Of a stretch of DNA of 64,000 nucleotides, positions 10,856 through 19,780 are shown in pieces; the stretch's first letter is position 1, and each line of letters starts with the position of its first letter. The stretch is from Propioniciclava coleopterorum (GTDB lineage: Bacteria; Actinomycetota; Actinomycetes; Propionibacteriales; Propionibacteriaceae), in assembly GCF_011393335.1 (NCBI RefSeq), contig NZ_CP049865.1:1816722-1880721 (forward strand), given 5' to 3'. The position numbers were made by a program, and so were the translations under genes. Below the pieces are notes generated by a model that saw only the letters and a list, made by a program, of their open reading frames with translations, ran no database searches and was not told where the DNA came from.

Positions 10856-11722
10856 TCAGAGTAGGGACGGAACCGCGCTCAGCAGAGTGCGGGTGTATTC
10901 GTGGTGCGGGTCGGTGAACAGCTGGTCGGCGGGGCCCGTCTCGACGATCCGGCCGGCGTACATGACCGCCATCCGATCCGAGACGTAGCGGACGGTGGAG
11001 ATGTCGTGGCTGATGAAGACCATGCCCAGGCCCAGCTCGTCCTTCAGGTCGGTGAGCAGGTTGAGCACCTGGGCGCGCACCGACACGTCGAGGGCGGAGG
11101 TGGGTTCGTCGGCGACGATCACGTCGGGCTCCAGCGCCAGGGCGCGGGCGATGGCGACGCGCTGCCGCTGCCCGCCCGAGATCTGGCGGGGCAGCACGTC
11201 GAGGGCGGACTCGGGCAGCCCGACGAGCCGCAGCAGGTCCCGGACGCGGTCCCCGCGCTCCTCCGGCGTCCCGATGCCGTGGACGCGCAGCGGGTCGACG
11301 AGCTGGTCCCGGACGGTCATGCGCGGGTTGAGCGCAGTGGCCGGGTCCTGGAACACGACCGAGACCGAGCGGCCGAGCGTCCGGCGGGTGGAGGCGTCGT
11401 AGTGCAGGGGCTGGCCGTGGAACAGCACCTCGCCGTCGGTGGGGTGCTGCAGCCCCACCAGGACGCGCGCCAGGGTCGACTTGCCGCAGCCCGACTCGCC
11501 GACGATCCCGACGGTCTCGCCGCGCGCGATCGTGAAGTCGACGTCGTTGACGGCGTGCACGGTGCCGGGCTTGAACAGCCCGCCGGTGCGCGTCCGGTGC
11601 ACGACGTGGACGTGGCGCAGCTCCAGAACCGGCGCCGGCGAGGTGGGCAGCCCTTCGGGACGCCCGGGGGTGCCGTCGGCGGGCAGTTCCGGGGTGGTCG
11701 CGACCGGGATGGCTTCGCTCAT
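10856..11722 (-). CDS. ABC importer ATPase (OppF/DppF type)
   Basis: A 288-residue nucleotide-binding subunit that energises the neighbouring permeases. Walker A is GESGCGKST, the Q loop is VVFQDPATALNPRM, the signature is ISGGQRQRVAIARAL, Walker B is VIVADEPTSALD and the H loop is FISHD. The C-terminal oligopeptide-transporter region (YAGRIVETG, HHEYTRTLL) is present. The N-terminus holds a ~30-residue Pro-rich tail before the NBD. The ATG at 11722 overlaps the preceding stop by 4 bp. The four-gene transporter resembles the sialic-acid importer of Corynebacterium glutamicum (SiaEFGI), which as I recall also has a fused permease-ATPase and a separate ATPase. Confidence 0.9.
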   Translation of the reverse strand: MSEAIPVATTPELPADGTPGRPEGLPTSPAPVLELRHVHVVHRTRTGGLFKPGTVHAVNDVDFTIARGETVGIVGESGCGKSTLARVLVGLQHPTDGEVLFHGQPLHYDASTRRTLGRSVSVVFQDPATALNPRMTVRDQLVDPLRVHGIGTPEERGDRVRDLLRLVGLPESALDVLPRQISGGQRQRVAIARALALEPDVIVADEPTSALDVSVRAQVLNLLTDLKDELGLGMVFISHDISTVRYVSDRMAVMYAGRIVETGPADQLFTDPHHEYTRTLLSAVPSLL

Positions 11723-13674
11723 CGGACGTCCTCCAGTTCGGGGTGCGCGGCGTACCGGTGGCTCGTGCCGGGCACGGTCACCAGGTCGGGGCGGACGTCG
11801 AGGCCGACGTCGGGGTGCGAGGAGCGCGGGGCGAACCGGTCGCCGCTGACGAACTCGCGGGGGCTCGGGACCACGCCGGGCACCTGGTGTAGGCGACCGG
11901 TGCCGGCCTCGATGGACAGCACGGAGCCGAGCAGGCCGCGGGTGTACTCGTGGCGGGGGTCGGTGAGCAGGTCGAACGTCTCGCCCGACTCCACGACCTG
12001 GCCGGCGTACATCACCGTGATCTTGTGGGCGACCTGCGCGACCAGCGCCAGGTCGTGGCTGACGAACACCATCGCGAAGCCCAGCTTCTCGCGCAGGTCG
12101 TTCAGCAGCTCGATGACCTGCTTCTGCACCGTCACATCGAGGGCGGTCGTCGGCTCGTCGGCGATCACCAGTCTCGGGTTGCGGGTCAGCGCCATCGCGA
12201 TGAGGACGCGCTGCCGCTGGCCGCCGGACAGCTCGTGCGGGTAGGAGTTCAGCGTCCGGGTGGGGTCCAGGCCGACGAGCTCGAGGAGTTCCTCGGCGCT
12301 GCGGCGCCCGCCGCGGGAGGTGAGCTGCTTCATCTGCGCCTTGATGAGCATCGACGGGTTGAGCGAGCTCAGGGCGTCCTGGTAGATCATCGCGATCTCG
12401 TGGCCGCGCAGCGCGTTGTGCTCCTTGGGCGACAGCGCGAGCAGGTCGGTGCCGTCGAAGAGCACCTGGCCGGACAGCTGGGCGGTCTTCGGCAGCAGTC
12501 CCATGATCGCCATCGAGGTGATCGACTTCCCGCAGCCGGACTCGCCGACCAGGCCCATCGTCTCGCCGGGGCGGACCGTGAAGTTGACGTGGTCGACCAC
12601 GTCGACGTCGCCGTGCGCGTCCGGGAACCGGATCGACAGGTCGCGCACCTCCAGCAGCGGGGCGTTCGCGCCGACGAAGACGAGTCGGTCGTCGCGGGCG
12701 CGCTCGGCGGAGGCCAGGGCGGCCAGCCGGTCGGCCAGCGGGACGACCTCGCCCTGCGCCTCGGCCGGCGTCCCACCCGCGCGGGGCGCCGAGGACGCCT
12801 CGACCGGGTCGTTGAGCTTCACCTTGCGGGCCCGCGGGGCGACCATCGCGTCGGTCATGCCCTCGGAGAGCACGTTCAGCGACAGCGTGGTGATGAGGAT
12901 CGCCAGTCCGGGGAAGAACGTGGCCCACCAGCCGCCGATCAGGAGCAGTTGCTTGCCCTCGGCGAGCACGTTGCCCCACGACGGGTTCGGCGGCTTCACC
13001 CCCGCGTTGATGAACGACAGGGACGCCTCGAACACGATCGCGTCGGCGACCAGCACCGTGGCGAACACCAGGATCGGGGCGATGCAGTTGCGGGCGACGT
13101 GCCTGGCGAGGATCCACGGCGTCGAGGCGCCCATGACGCGGGACGCCGAGACGTAGTCCTCGCCGAACTGCGCCAGCACGTTGGCCCGGACGACGCGGGT
13201 GAGCTGCGGGGTGTAGAGGAACGCGATCGCCAGCACCAGCACCGGGATCGAGTTGCCCCACCCGGCGACGAACACGGCGGCCAGCGCGATGCCGGGGAAG
13301 CTCATGACGATGTCGAGGATGCGCATCAGCACCTCGGAGACCCACTTGCCGGCGGTCGCCGCGATCGAGCCCAGGATGGCGGCGGCGACCAGCGCGACGG
13401 CGGTCGCCGCCAGGCCGATCACCAGCGAGTTGCGCGCGCCGTTCAGGACGCGGGAGAACACGTCGCGGCCCAGGGCGTCCGTGCCGAACCAGTGCTCGGC
13501 GCTCGGCGGCAGCGCGGGGACGCCCGAGGCCAGCGGGTTCACCGTGACGAGCGGGGCGAACAGCGCCCCGAGGACCACCACGCCGAACACGATCAGCGCG
13601 ATCCGCGATCCCAGGGGGAGCGCGCCGAGCCGCAGCCCGGGCCGGGAGAGCTTCTCGGTGAGGGTGCGTCGCAT
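11719..13674 (-). CDS. ABC importer fused permease-ATPase (OppC-OppD type)
   Basis: A single 651-residue chain combining membrane and ATPase subunits. Residues ~1-300 form an OppC-like permease with about six TM helices and the cytoplasmic EAA-type loop (EDYVSASRVMGASTPWILARHV). Residues ~330-600 form an OppD-like NBD: Walker A GESGCGKSITSM, signature LSGGQRQRVLIAMAL, Walker B RLVIADEPTTALD and an SHDLALVAQVAH H loop. The C-terminus carries the oligopeptide-transporter extension. It follows the OppB-like gene by 1 bp and overlaps the next ATPase gene by 4 bp. Such fusions are known in Actinobacteria. Context points to sialic acid or another amino sugar as substrate, not peptides. Confidence 0.92.
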   Translation of the reverse strand: MRRTLTEKLSRPGLRLGALPLGSRIALIVFGVVVLGALFAPLVTVNPLASGVPALPPSAEHWFGTDALGRDVFSRVLNGARNSLVIGLAATAVALVAAAILGSIAATAGKWVSEVLMRILDIVMSFPGIALAAVFVAGWGNSIPVLVLAIAFLYTPQLTRVVRANVLAQFGEDYVSASRVMGASTPWILARHVARNCIAPILVFATVLVADAIVFEASLSFINAGVKPPNPSWGNVLAEGKQLLLIGGWWATFFPGLAILITTLSLNVLSEGMTDAMVAPRARKVKLNDPVEASSAPRAGGTPAEAQGEVVPLADRLAALASAERARDDRLVFVGANAPLLEVRDLSIRFPDAHGDVDVVDHVNFTVRPGETMGLVGESGCGKSITSMAIMGLLPKTAQLSGQVLFDGTDLLALSPKEHNALRGHEIAMIYQDALSSLNPSMLIKAQMKQLTSRGGRRSAEELLELVGLDPTRTLNSYPHELSGGQRQRVLIAMALTRNPRLVIADEPTTALDVTVQKQVIELLNDLREKLGFAMVFVSHDLALVAQVAHKITVMYAGQVVESGETFDLLTDPRHEYTRGLLGSVLSIEAGTGRLHQVPGVVPSPREFVSGDRFAPRSSHPDVGLDVRPDLVTVPGTSHRYAAHPELEDVR

Positions 13675-13675
13675 G

Positions 13676-14640
13676 TCAGACCGTCCTGATCCGGGGGTTC
13701 ACGATGACGTAGAGCACGTCGACGATGATGTTGATGGCGATGAACGCGATGGCCACCGTCAGCGTCACGCCCTGCACGAGGAACACGTCGTTGCGGGTGA
13801 CGCCGTCGAGGATGAGCTGGCCCATCGCCTGGATGTTGAAGATGATCTCGATGATCACCGCGCCGCCCATCAGGTAGCCGACGCGCAGGCCCAGCACCGT
13901 GATGGGGGTGATGAGGGCGTTGCGCAGCACGTTGCGTCCGACGACCACGGGCATCGGGATGCCGGCGCCCACGGCGGTGCGGACGTAGTCGCGGTCGAGT
14001 TCCTCGACCACCGAGGTGCGCACCACCCGGATCAGCGAGCCGGCCACGGGGACCGCCAGCGCGATGGCCGGCAGCGTGATGTTGTTGATCCAGATCCCCG
14101 GGTCCTGCGAGAGCGGCACCCAGGTGTCGATCACGGCCGGATACAGCCCGGCGCCGCCCGGAACCGTGGACAGCGCCTGGATCAGCAGCAGGGCCAGCCA
14201 GAACGACGGGGTGGCCAGCGCGGCGATCGACAGGACGCGGATCAGTTGGTCGGGCCAACGGTCGCGGTACAGGGCCGCGGCGACGCCCAGCAGCAGCGAG
14301 ATCACGATGGCCAGCGCCAGGCCGACCAGGGTGAGCTGCAGCGTCACCGGGAACGCCTTGGCGATGAACTGGGTGACCGGGGTGTTGCCCGAGGACGTGC
14401 CCAGGTCACCCTGCACCAGCCCGCCGAGGAACCGCACGTAGCGCAGCAGCAGCGGGTCGTTGAGGCCGTGGTCGCGGCGCCAGTCGTCCAGGTCCTTCTG
14501 CGAGGCCGATTCCCCGAGCGCCAGGCGCGCGGGGTCCGCGGGGAGAACGACATCACGAAGAACACCAGGAAGGTGACGCCGAGGATCATGATGGGCAGGG
14601 CGATCAGGCGTCTCCCGATGAGACGCAGCAAGGTGGTCAC
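13676..14640 (-). CDS. ABC importer permease (OppB/DppB type, frameshifted)
   Basis: The first membrane subunit of the importer. It has an N-terminal TM anchor (LIALPIMILGVTFLVFFVMSF) and a core with five more helices. The EAA loop reads EELDRDYVRTAVGAGIPMPVVVGRNVLRNALI. The frame breaks near 14540: MSFSP must join ADPARLALGESASQKDLDDW, needing one extra base in a G/C-rich stretch. With it restored the protein is about 321 residues, normal for the family. GTG 14640 is preferred because AAGGAG lies 8 bp upstream; a GTG at 14649 would abut that site. The lesion is probably a sequencing error. Confidence 0.9.
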
Positions 14641-14736
14641 GGATTGCACTCCTTCTCGGGGCCCGGGAGTGGGCTCGCCGGGGGTGTGCGCGGGGCCCGT
14701 CGATGGGCCCCGCGCGCCGCACGCGGCGGTGGGGTG

Positions 14737-16356
14737 TTACTTGGTGCTGCCGGTGTCGAGGAACGCCAGGCCGGTCAGGGCGATCGGCTTGAAGTCGACC
14801 AGCGACGCCTTGTCGTAGCCCGACGTGGCCTTGCGGTGGAACAGCGGGTACAGCGGGATGTTCTCCGAGAGCAGGTTGAACGCCTTGCCCCAGATCGCCT
14901 TCTGGTCCGCCTTCTCGGCCTTGAGGCCGTCGGCCAGCAGCGTCTGCATCTGGTCGTAGGACGGCTGGCCCTTCCAGTGCATCCGGCTGTCGGTCCACAC
15001 GTCCCCGGCGAACCACCAGCGCATGAGCAGGTCGGGGTCGTTGCCGAACACCGAGGGATCACCGGGGGCCACGACCACGTCGAAGGCGTCCGGCTTGCCG
15101 TCGATGGTGTTGTAGACGTCGGAGGACTTCTTCTCGGTGAAGTCGACGCTCATGCCGATGGCCTCCAGGGCCTCCTTGATCAGCGGCGTGATCTTCTTGA
15201 CCCAGCCGTGGTCGGTGCACAGCAGGCGGAAGCTCTTCAGGCCGGTCTCCGCGAACAGCGCCTTGGCCTTCTCGGGGTCGTAGGCGTAGACGGTGGACGC
15301 CTTCTGGTAGTCCGGGTGCGTGTCCTGCAGGAAGGACGTCGCCGGGGTGGCGTTGCCGAGGTAGGCGGTCTGGATCATCTTGTCCAGCGGCAGCGCGTAG
15401 AAGAACGCCTGACGGTTCTTGACGTCGTTGAACGGCGCGGCACCCATGTTGAACATCGTGAACAGCAGCGAGAAGCCCTGCTCGGCGGCCACGGTCGAGG
15501 ACTGCTGCAGCGTCGCGATGGACAGGTCGGGCACCAGATCCATCGCCTGGACGGCCTTGGAGGTGAGCGCGTTGGTGCGGGTCGCGTCGTCCGGCATGAT
15601 CTTCCAGACCATCTGCTTGGCCAGGGCGGGACGCGAGCCCGTGTAGGCGTCGTTGCGCTCGAACCGGATCTCCTTGGAGGTGGCCGAGTTGTCGGTCATC
15701 TTGTAGGGGCCGGTGCCGACCGGGTTGGCGTCGAAGGCCTTGGCGTCGGCGGAGGCGACGGCCTTGGGGACGATCTTGACCACGGCGACGCGCTCGGCGA
15801 CCAGCGTGACGGGGTAGGCCAGCTTGATCGTGACGGTCTTGTCGTCCTTGGCGGTCACGCCGGAGACGAACGGGATGAACTGGCGGTACAGCGACTTGTT
15901 CGCCGGGTCGAGGACGCGCTCGAACGAGTACACGACGTCGGCGGTGGTGACGGGGCTGCCGTTGTGGAACACGGCGCCGTCGCGCAGCGTGGCCTCGTAG
16001 GTGGTGTCGTCCACCTTCTTGGGCAGTTCCTTGGCCAGCGCGGCGTACACCTCGCGCTTGCCGCTGGGCAGGATCTCGGTGAGACCCTCCATGGTGTGCC
16101 AGTTCGCGGCGACGGTGAGCGCGGCGGACGTGGTCATCGGATCGAAGCCGTTGGTGCCCAGCTCGTAGCTGATCGCGGCCGTGATCGTGCCGTCCTTGTT
16201 CACCGCGGCCGCGGTGGCGCCGGGCGTCGTGGTGCCCCGCTGCGCAGGCGTCGTGCCGCAGGCCGACAGCGAGCCGGCGAGGGCCGCGGCGGCACCCAGG
16301 GCGCCGCTCAACTTGAGGAAGCCACGACGAGTGGTGGCGAGGGACCCGTTCTCCAT
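14737..16356 (-). CDS. ABC importer substrate-binding lipoprotein (SBP family 5)
   Basis: A 539-residue binding protein of the oligopeptide/dipeptide family 5. The N-terminus combines a twin-arginine signature (TTRRGFLKLSG) with a lipobox ending SLSAC, so it is probably exported folded by Tat and lipid-anchored outside the membrane. The family 5 signature block lies around GAVFHNGSPVTTADVVYSFERVLDP. It is the first gene of the leftward operon, with AGGAG 6 bp before ATG 16356. The shared spacer to the GntR gene carries a direct-repeat operator. The substrate is inferred to be sialic acid; family 5 proteins serving that role are known in Haemophilus ducreyi (Sat) and Corynebacterium. Confidence 0.9.
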   Translation of the reverse strand: MENGSLATTRRGFLKLSGALGAAAALAGSLSACGTTPAQRGTTTPGATAAAVNKDGTITAAISYELGTNGFDPMTTSAALTVAANWHTMEGLTEILPSGKREVYAALAKELPKKVDDTTYEATLRDGAVFHNGSPVTTADVVYSFERVLDPANKSLYRQFIPFVSGVTAKDDKTVTIKLAYPVTLVAERVAVVKIVPKAVASADAKAFDANPVGTGPYKMTDNSATSKEIRFERNDAYTGSRPALAKQMVWKIMPDDATRTNALTSKAVQAMDLVPDLSIATLQQSSTVAAEQGFSLLFTMFNMGAAPFNDVKNRQAFFYALPLDKMIQTAYLGNATPATSFLQDTHPDYQKASTVYAYDPEKAKALFAETGLKSFRLLCTDHGWVKKITPLIKEALEAIGMSVDFTEKKSSDVYNTIDGKPDAFDVVVAPGDPSVFGNDPDLLMRWWFAGDVWTDSRMHWKGQPSYDQMQTLLADGLKAEKADQKAIWGKAFNLLSENIPLYPLFHRKATSGYDKASLVDFKPIALTGLAFLDTGSTK

Positions 16357-16368
16357 TGAATGCTCCTA

Positions 16369-16395
16369 TGATGTCGGACGTCTGATGTCTGACGT
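16369..16395. promoter_or_regulatory. Direct-repeat operator in the divergent SBP-gntR spacer
   Basis: TGATGTCGGACGT (16369-16381) and TGATGTCTGACGT (16383-16395) are 13-bp direct repeats, one mismatch, 14 bp apart centre to centre. Each contains a small palindrome GTCnGAC. The pair lies 12 bp from the SBP ATG and 40 bp from the gntR ATG, so binding there could control both directions. The GntR-family product of the adjacent gene is the obvious candidate ligand-responsive repressor. Confidence 0.6.
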
Positions 16396-16435
16396 TGTGT
16401 CATTATAGGCATGGAACCAGCCGAAGGAGCAAGGG

Positions 16436-17149
16436 ATGAAACAGGACCGCCATGACGGGGCGCGTGCCACGGTCACGGCCATCAAGGACCTGATCCTCGC
16501 CGAACACCTCAAGCCGGGCGACCCGATGCCGACCGAGGCCGAACTCGTGGATCGGCTGGGCGTCTCCCGCTCCAGCGTGCGCGAGGCCGTCCGGACGCTC
16601 GTGGCCCTGGACATCCTCGAGGTGCGGCACGGGACCGGCACCTTCGTCGGCCAGTTGTCGCTGCGTCCGCTGGTGGAGGGCATGGTCTTCCGCGGCGTCC
16701 TGCTGCCCGGCGACGACCTGTCGGTGCTGCGCGAGGTCGTCGAGGTGCGCCGCGGCCTCGATCTGAGCCTCGCCCCGCGCGTGGTGGAGCGGCTGTCGGG
16801 CGCGGAGACCGACGACCTGCGCGACTGCGTCGAGCAGATGAAGGCGCTCGCCGCCCAGCACACGACCTACCCGGTGCAGGACCGGCAGTTCCACCTCAAC
16901 CTGGCCGAGCGGCTCGGCAACGCGCTCTACGGCCAGCTCGTCGCGGCCTTCTGGGACATCCACACCACCGTCGCCCCGCGGCTCGGGGTGGTCGGCCAGC
17001 GCGACCTCGACGTCACCGCCGCCGCGCATGGCGCGATGCTGGACGCCGCCGTGAGCGGAGATCTCGAGGCGTACCGGGCGGCCGTCGAAGCGCACTACGA
17101 TCCGATTCTGAGGGTGCTCGACGAACGGCACCCGGCTCCCGTCTCCTGA
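16436..17149 (+). CDS. FadR/GntR family transcriptional regulator (probable NanR-like)
   Basis: A 237-residue regulator. The N-terminal winged HTH reads LAEHLKPGDPMPTEAELVDRLGVSRSSVREAVRTLVALDILEVRHGTG split over helices 1-3 and the wing. The C-terminal all-helical FCD domain (residues ~85-230) should bind the inducer; metal-ligand His/Asp candidates occur in the late helices (DRQFHLNLAERLG, FWDIHTT, EAHYDPI). AAGGAG precedes ATG 16436 by 6 bp. It is divergent from the importer operon and 14 bp upstream of nagA, so it probably controls both in response to a sialic-acid or GlcNAc-6-P intermediate. Confidence 0.88.
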   Translation: MKQDRHDGARATVTAIKDLILAEHLKPGDPMPTEAELVDRLGVSRSSVREAVRTLVALDILEVRHGTGTFVGQLSLRPLVEGMVFRGVLLPGDDLSVLREVVEVRRGLDLSLAPRVVERLSGAETDDLRDCVEQMKALAAQHTTYPVQDRQFHLNLAERLGNALYGQLVAAFWDIHTTVAPRLGVVGQRDLDVTAAAHGAMLDAAVSGDLEAYRAAVEAHYDPILRVLDERHPAPVS

Positions 17150-17163
17150 GGAGGGACAGCGCC

Positions 17164-18282
17164 ATGATCCGACTCCGCGCCGCCCGTGTGTTCACCGGCC
17201 ACGAGATGCTCAGCCCCGGCGAGCTCGTGATCGAGGGGGAGGCGGTGGTCGCGGTCGGTGCCCCCGAGGAGGGTCCGGGCGAGGTCGTCGACCTCGGCGA
17301 CGTGACGCTTTCGCCCGGCTACGTCGACGCGCACAGCCACGGCGGCGGCGGCTTCTCCTTCGTCGAGGACGCGCTCGCGGCCGCCGCGCTGCACCGCGCG
17401 CACGGCACCACGTCCATCGTCGCGTCCCTGGTCACGCAGTCGATCGACGAGCTCGACGACCAGGTCCGCGCCCTCGCGCCGCTGGTGGACGCCGGCGAGC
17501 TGGCGGGCATCCACCTCGAGGGCCCGTGGCTCAGCCCGGCCTACAAGGGCGCCCACCCCGTCGACCGCCTGCGCGACCCCGCCCTGGACGAGGTGAACCG
17601 CCTGCTGGACGCCGGCGCGGGCACGGTCAAGATGGTGACGATCGCCGCCGAGCGCGAGGGCGCGCTGGAGGCCATCCGCAGCATCGTCGAGCACGGCGCC
17701 GTCGCGGCGCTGGGCCACAGCGACTGCACCTACGACGAGGCGCGGGCCGCCATCGACGCCGGCGTCACGGGCGCCACCCACCTGTTCAACGCGATGCCGG
17801 GCCTCAAGCACCGCGAGCCCGGCCCGATCCTGGCGCTGCTGGAGGACCCGCGGGTCTGGTGCGAGCTGATCGTCGACGGCGTCCACCTGCGTCCCGAGCT
17901 CGCCGCCTGGGTGATGTCCTTCGACCCCCGGATCGTGCTGATCACCGACGCCATGGCGGCGGCCGGCTGCGAGGACGGCGACTACGTGCTGGGCGAACTC
18001 CCGGTGGAGGTGCGCGACCACATCGCCCACATCGCCGGGACCGACACGATCGCCGGCTCGACGCTCACCCTCGACCGCGGCGTGGTGAACTCCATCGCCG
18101 CCGGCGTCGACCCGATCGTCGCGCTGAAGGCCGCGACCAGCCATCCGGCCGAGTACCTGAGCCTCTCCACGGTGGGCACGTTCGCGCCCGGCACCCGCGC
18201 CGACGCGGTCGTCCTCGGAGCGGACTGGTCCGTCGAGCGCGTCCTGTACCGGGGCGCCTGGCAGGACGCCGCCCGGGCCTGA
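17164..18282 (+). CDS. nagA: N-acetylglucosamine-6-phosphate deacetylase NagA
   Basis: It converts GlcNAc-6-P to glucosamine-6-P and acetate, the step after NanE. The protein is a 372-residue amidohydrolase. Metal and substrate blocks are GYVDAHSHGGGGFSF, IHLEGPWLSPAYKGAH (metal-binding Glu), ALGHSDCTYDEA, ATHLFNAMPGLKHREPG and the catalytic Asp region VLITDAMAAAG. AGGAGG stands before ATG 17164, overlapping the gntR stop region, so the two form an operon. The following enzyme, glucosamine-6-P deaminase, is not in the window. Confidence 0.95.
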   Translation: MIRLRAARVFTGHEMLSPGELVIEGEAVVAVGAPEEGPGEVVDLGDVTLSPGYVDAHSHGGGGFSFVEDALAAAALHRAHGTTSIVASLVTQSIDELDDQVRALAPLVDAGELAGIHLEGPWLSPAYKGAHPVDRLRDPALDEVNRLLDAGAGTVKMVTIAAEREGALEAIRSIVEHGAVAALGHSDCTYDEARAAIDAGVTGATHLFNAMPGLKHREPGPILALLEDPRVWCELIVDGVHLRPELAAWVMSFDPRIVLITDAMAAAGCEDGDYVLGELPVEVRDHIAHIAGTDTIAGSTLTLDRGVVNSIAAGVDPIVALKAATSHPAEYLSLSTVGTFAPGTRADAVVLGADWSVERVLYRGAWQDAARA

Positions 18283-18351
18283 GCGCCCGAGCGGCGGCCG
18301 CCTGCTGCGCAACCGCCGCGGGCGGGCGTCGGGCCCCGACCCGGCGGTCGG

Positions 18352-19131
18352 TCAGGCCGTCGCGTCCACCGGCGGCAGGTCGGCCACCAGCGCCGGCAGG
18401 GCGTCCTGGATCGGCTCGCGGATGATCGCCGAGGCGAGGTAGTCGTAGGGGGTCTCCTCGGCGTTGAGGATCACGACCTTCGCCGCGTGCCCGAACGCGT
18501 ACGGCACGAGCCCGGCGACCGGGTGCACGGTGAGCGAGGACCCGATCGCCAGCACCAGGTCGGCCTGCTCGGCGAGCTCGACGGCGGCGTCCAGGATCTC
18601 CCGGTCGAGCGGCTCCTCGAACAGGATCACGGTCGCCCGGGTGATGCCGCCGCACTCCGGGCAGCGGGGGTCGGGGTCGCCGGCTTCGACCCGGGCCAGC
18701 ATGGCCGCCATCGCGCCCGTGGCGCCGCAGTCCTCGCAGCGCCAGGCGCGGGCGTTGCCGTGCACCTCGTGCACGAGCCGCGGGGTGGACCCGGCGAGCA
18801 GGTGGAGGCCGTCGGTATTCTGCGTCACGATGCCGGCCAGCCGGCCGGAGTCCTCCAGGTCGACCAGCGCGAGGTGGCCCGCGTTCGGCGTGGCGGTGCG
18901 GGCGGGGGAGTGGGCGCGGGCCTGCCAGGCCTTGGCGCGCACGTCGTCGTCCTCGAGGTACCACGACAGGGTGGAGATCCTCTCGGCCTCCGGGTCCTGC
19001 GTCCAGCGGCCCTGCGGACCCCGGAAGTCGGGGATGCCGGAGGCGGTCGACAGCCCCGCCCCCGTCAGGGCCAGGATCCGGCGGGAGTGGGCCACCAGGT
19101 CGCGGGCGGTGGTCAGGTCGGTGTCGGTCAC
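18352..19131 (-). CDS. NAD-dependent protein deacylase, SIR2 family (sirtuin)
   Basis: It removes acyl groups from lysines using NAD+. The protein has 259 residues, starting at GTG 19131 with AAGGAG 6 bp upstream; the longer frame upstream has no similarity. Sirtuin blocks are LTGAGLSTASGIPDFRGPQG, the TQNTDGLHLLAG segment with the conserved Asn-Asp, and the catalytic His in VHEVHGNA. The zinc knuckle has two CxxC pairs (CEDC and CPEC). GSSLTVHPVAGLVP is the NAD-binding block. The small-domain Tyr and Arg seen in SIRT5-type desuccinylases are not obvious, so plain deacetylase activity is likeliest. It is convergent with nagA. Confidence 0.92.
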   Translation of the reverse strand: MTDTDLTTARDLVAHSRRILALTGAGLSTASGIPDFRGPQGRWTQDPEAERISTLSWYLEDDDVRAKAWQARAHSPARTATPNAGHLALVDLEDSGRLAGIVTQNTDGLHLLAGSTPRLVHEVHGNARAWRCEDCGATGAMAAMLARVEAGDPDPRCPECGGITRATVILFEEPLDREILDAAVELAEQADLVLAIGSSLTVHPVAGLVPYAFGHAAKVVILNAEETPYDYLASAIIREPIQDALPALVADLPPVDATA

Positions 19132-19192
19132 GGCGGGCTCCTTCCTCTCGCCCCATGCTCTCACCGTCGGACGCCCGCGCCGGACGTCGGGG

Positions 19193-19780
19193 TCAGGGGC
19201 GCCGCCGCGGGGGATGCGTGACGACCCAGGCGGCCACGGCCAGCGCCGAGAACCCGACGAGGGCGGTGACGCCCGCCACGACCGCGGGGTCCGGCCGTGT
19301 GGAGCGGGGAGCGGGCCGGCGCTGCGGCGGTGAGGGCGGCGTCCAGGGGTCGCCGAACCGGTCCCGCAGGTCCTGGTCCTCCACGGGCTGGGCCGGGAGG
19401 AAGCACCAGTTGGCTCCGTAGTGGCCCGCACCGCCGTAGCCCCAGAGCGTGAACGTCGAGCCGACCTCGCGCCTGCCCAGCCCGCAGGCGGGCCCTTCGA
19501 CGTTGGCGTCCATCGTCACCTCGGGCAGGTGCTCGCCCTTCCAGACCCGCTCGACGCCCAGCACGTGGCGGGCCTGCGTGCGTCCGGGCCCCTGGTACGC
19601 CACCTCCAGGACGGTCACGTCGGCGATCAGGTCCGCCGCGTCCATGAGTTCGCTCGTGGTCAGGGGCCGGCAACTGCAGGCGTGGGCCGGCGGCGCGGTC
19701 GTCACCTGCGCCCAGCCCAGCGCGCCCAGCATCATCCAGAACGCGGCCAGGAGCGCGGGCAGCCGCCGTCGGGTGGGCAT
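19193..19780 (-). CDS. Secreted/membrane protein with TIMP/NTR-like N-terminus
   Basis: A 195-residue protein of unknown function. A signal peptide (MPTRRRLPALLAAFWMMLGALGW, AxA near residue 33) is followed directly by CSCRP, so the mature protein would start close to a Cys-Ser-Cys. Strand-rich sequence follows, with further Cys in GPACGLG and ANWCFLP, then a Pro/Arg-rich linker and a C-terminal TM helix (VVAGVTALVGFSALAVAAWVV) with a basic tail. An N-terminal CxC leading into a beta barrel with distant Cys partners recalls the netrin/TIMP-like fold found in bacterial exported proteins, but I cannot confirm the fold. It lies 61 bp upstream of the sirtuin, same strand. Confidence 0.7.
   Translation of the reverse strand: MPTRRRLPALLAAFWMMLGALGWAQVTTAPPAHACSCRPLTTSELMDAADLIADVTVLEVAYQGPGRTQARHVLGVERVWKGEHLPEVTMDANVEGPACGLGRREVGSTFTLWGYGGAGHYGANWCFLPAQPVEDQDLRDRFGDPWTPPSPPQRRPAPRSTRPDPAVVAGVTALVGFSALAVAAWVVTHPPRRRP

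Noticed and set aside
11950-14818. Two long open frames (579 and 521 codons) opposite the transporter genes
   Set aside because: Antisense shadows: Asp/Arg/His-rich composition without motifs, while the reverse strand encodes recognisable permease and ATPase motifs.
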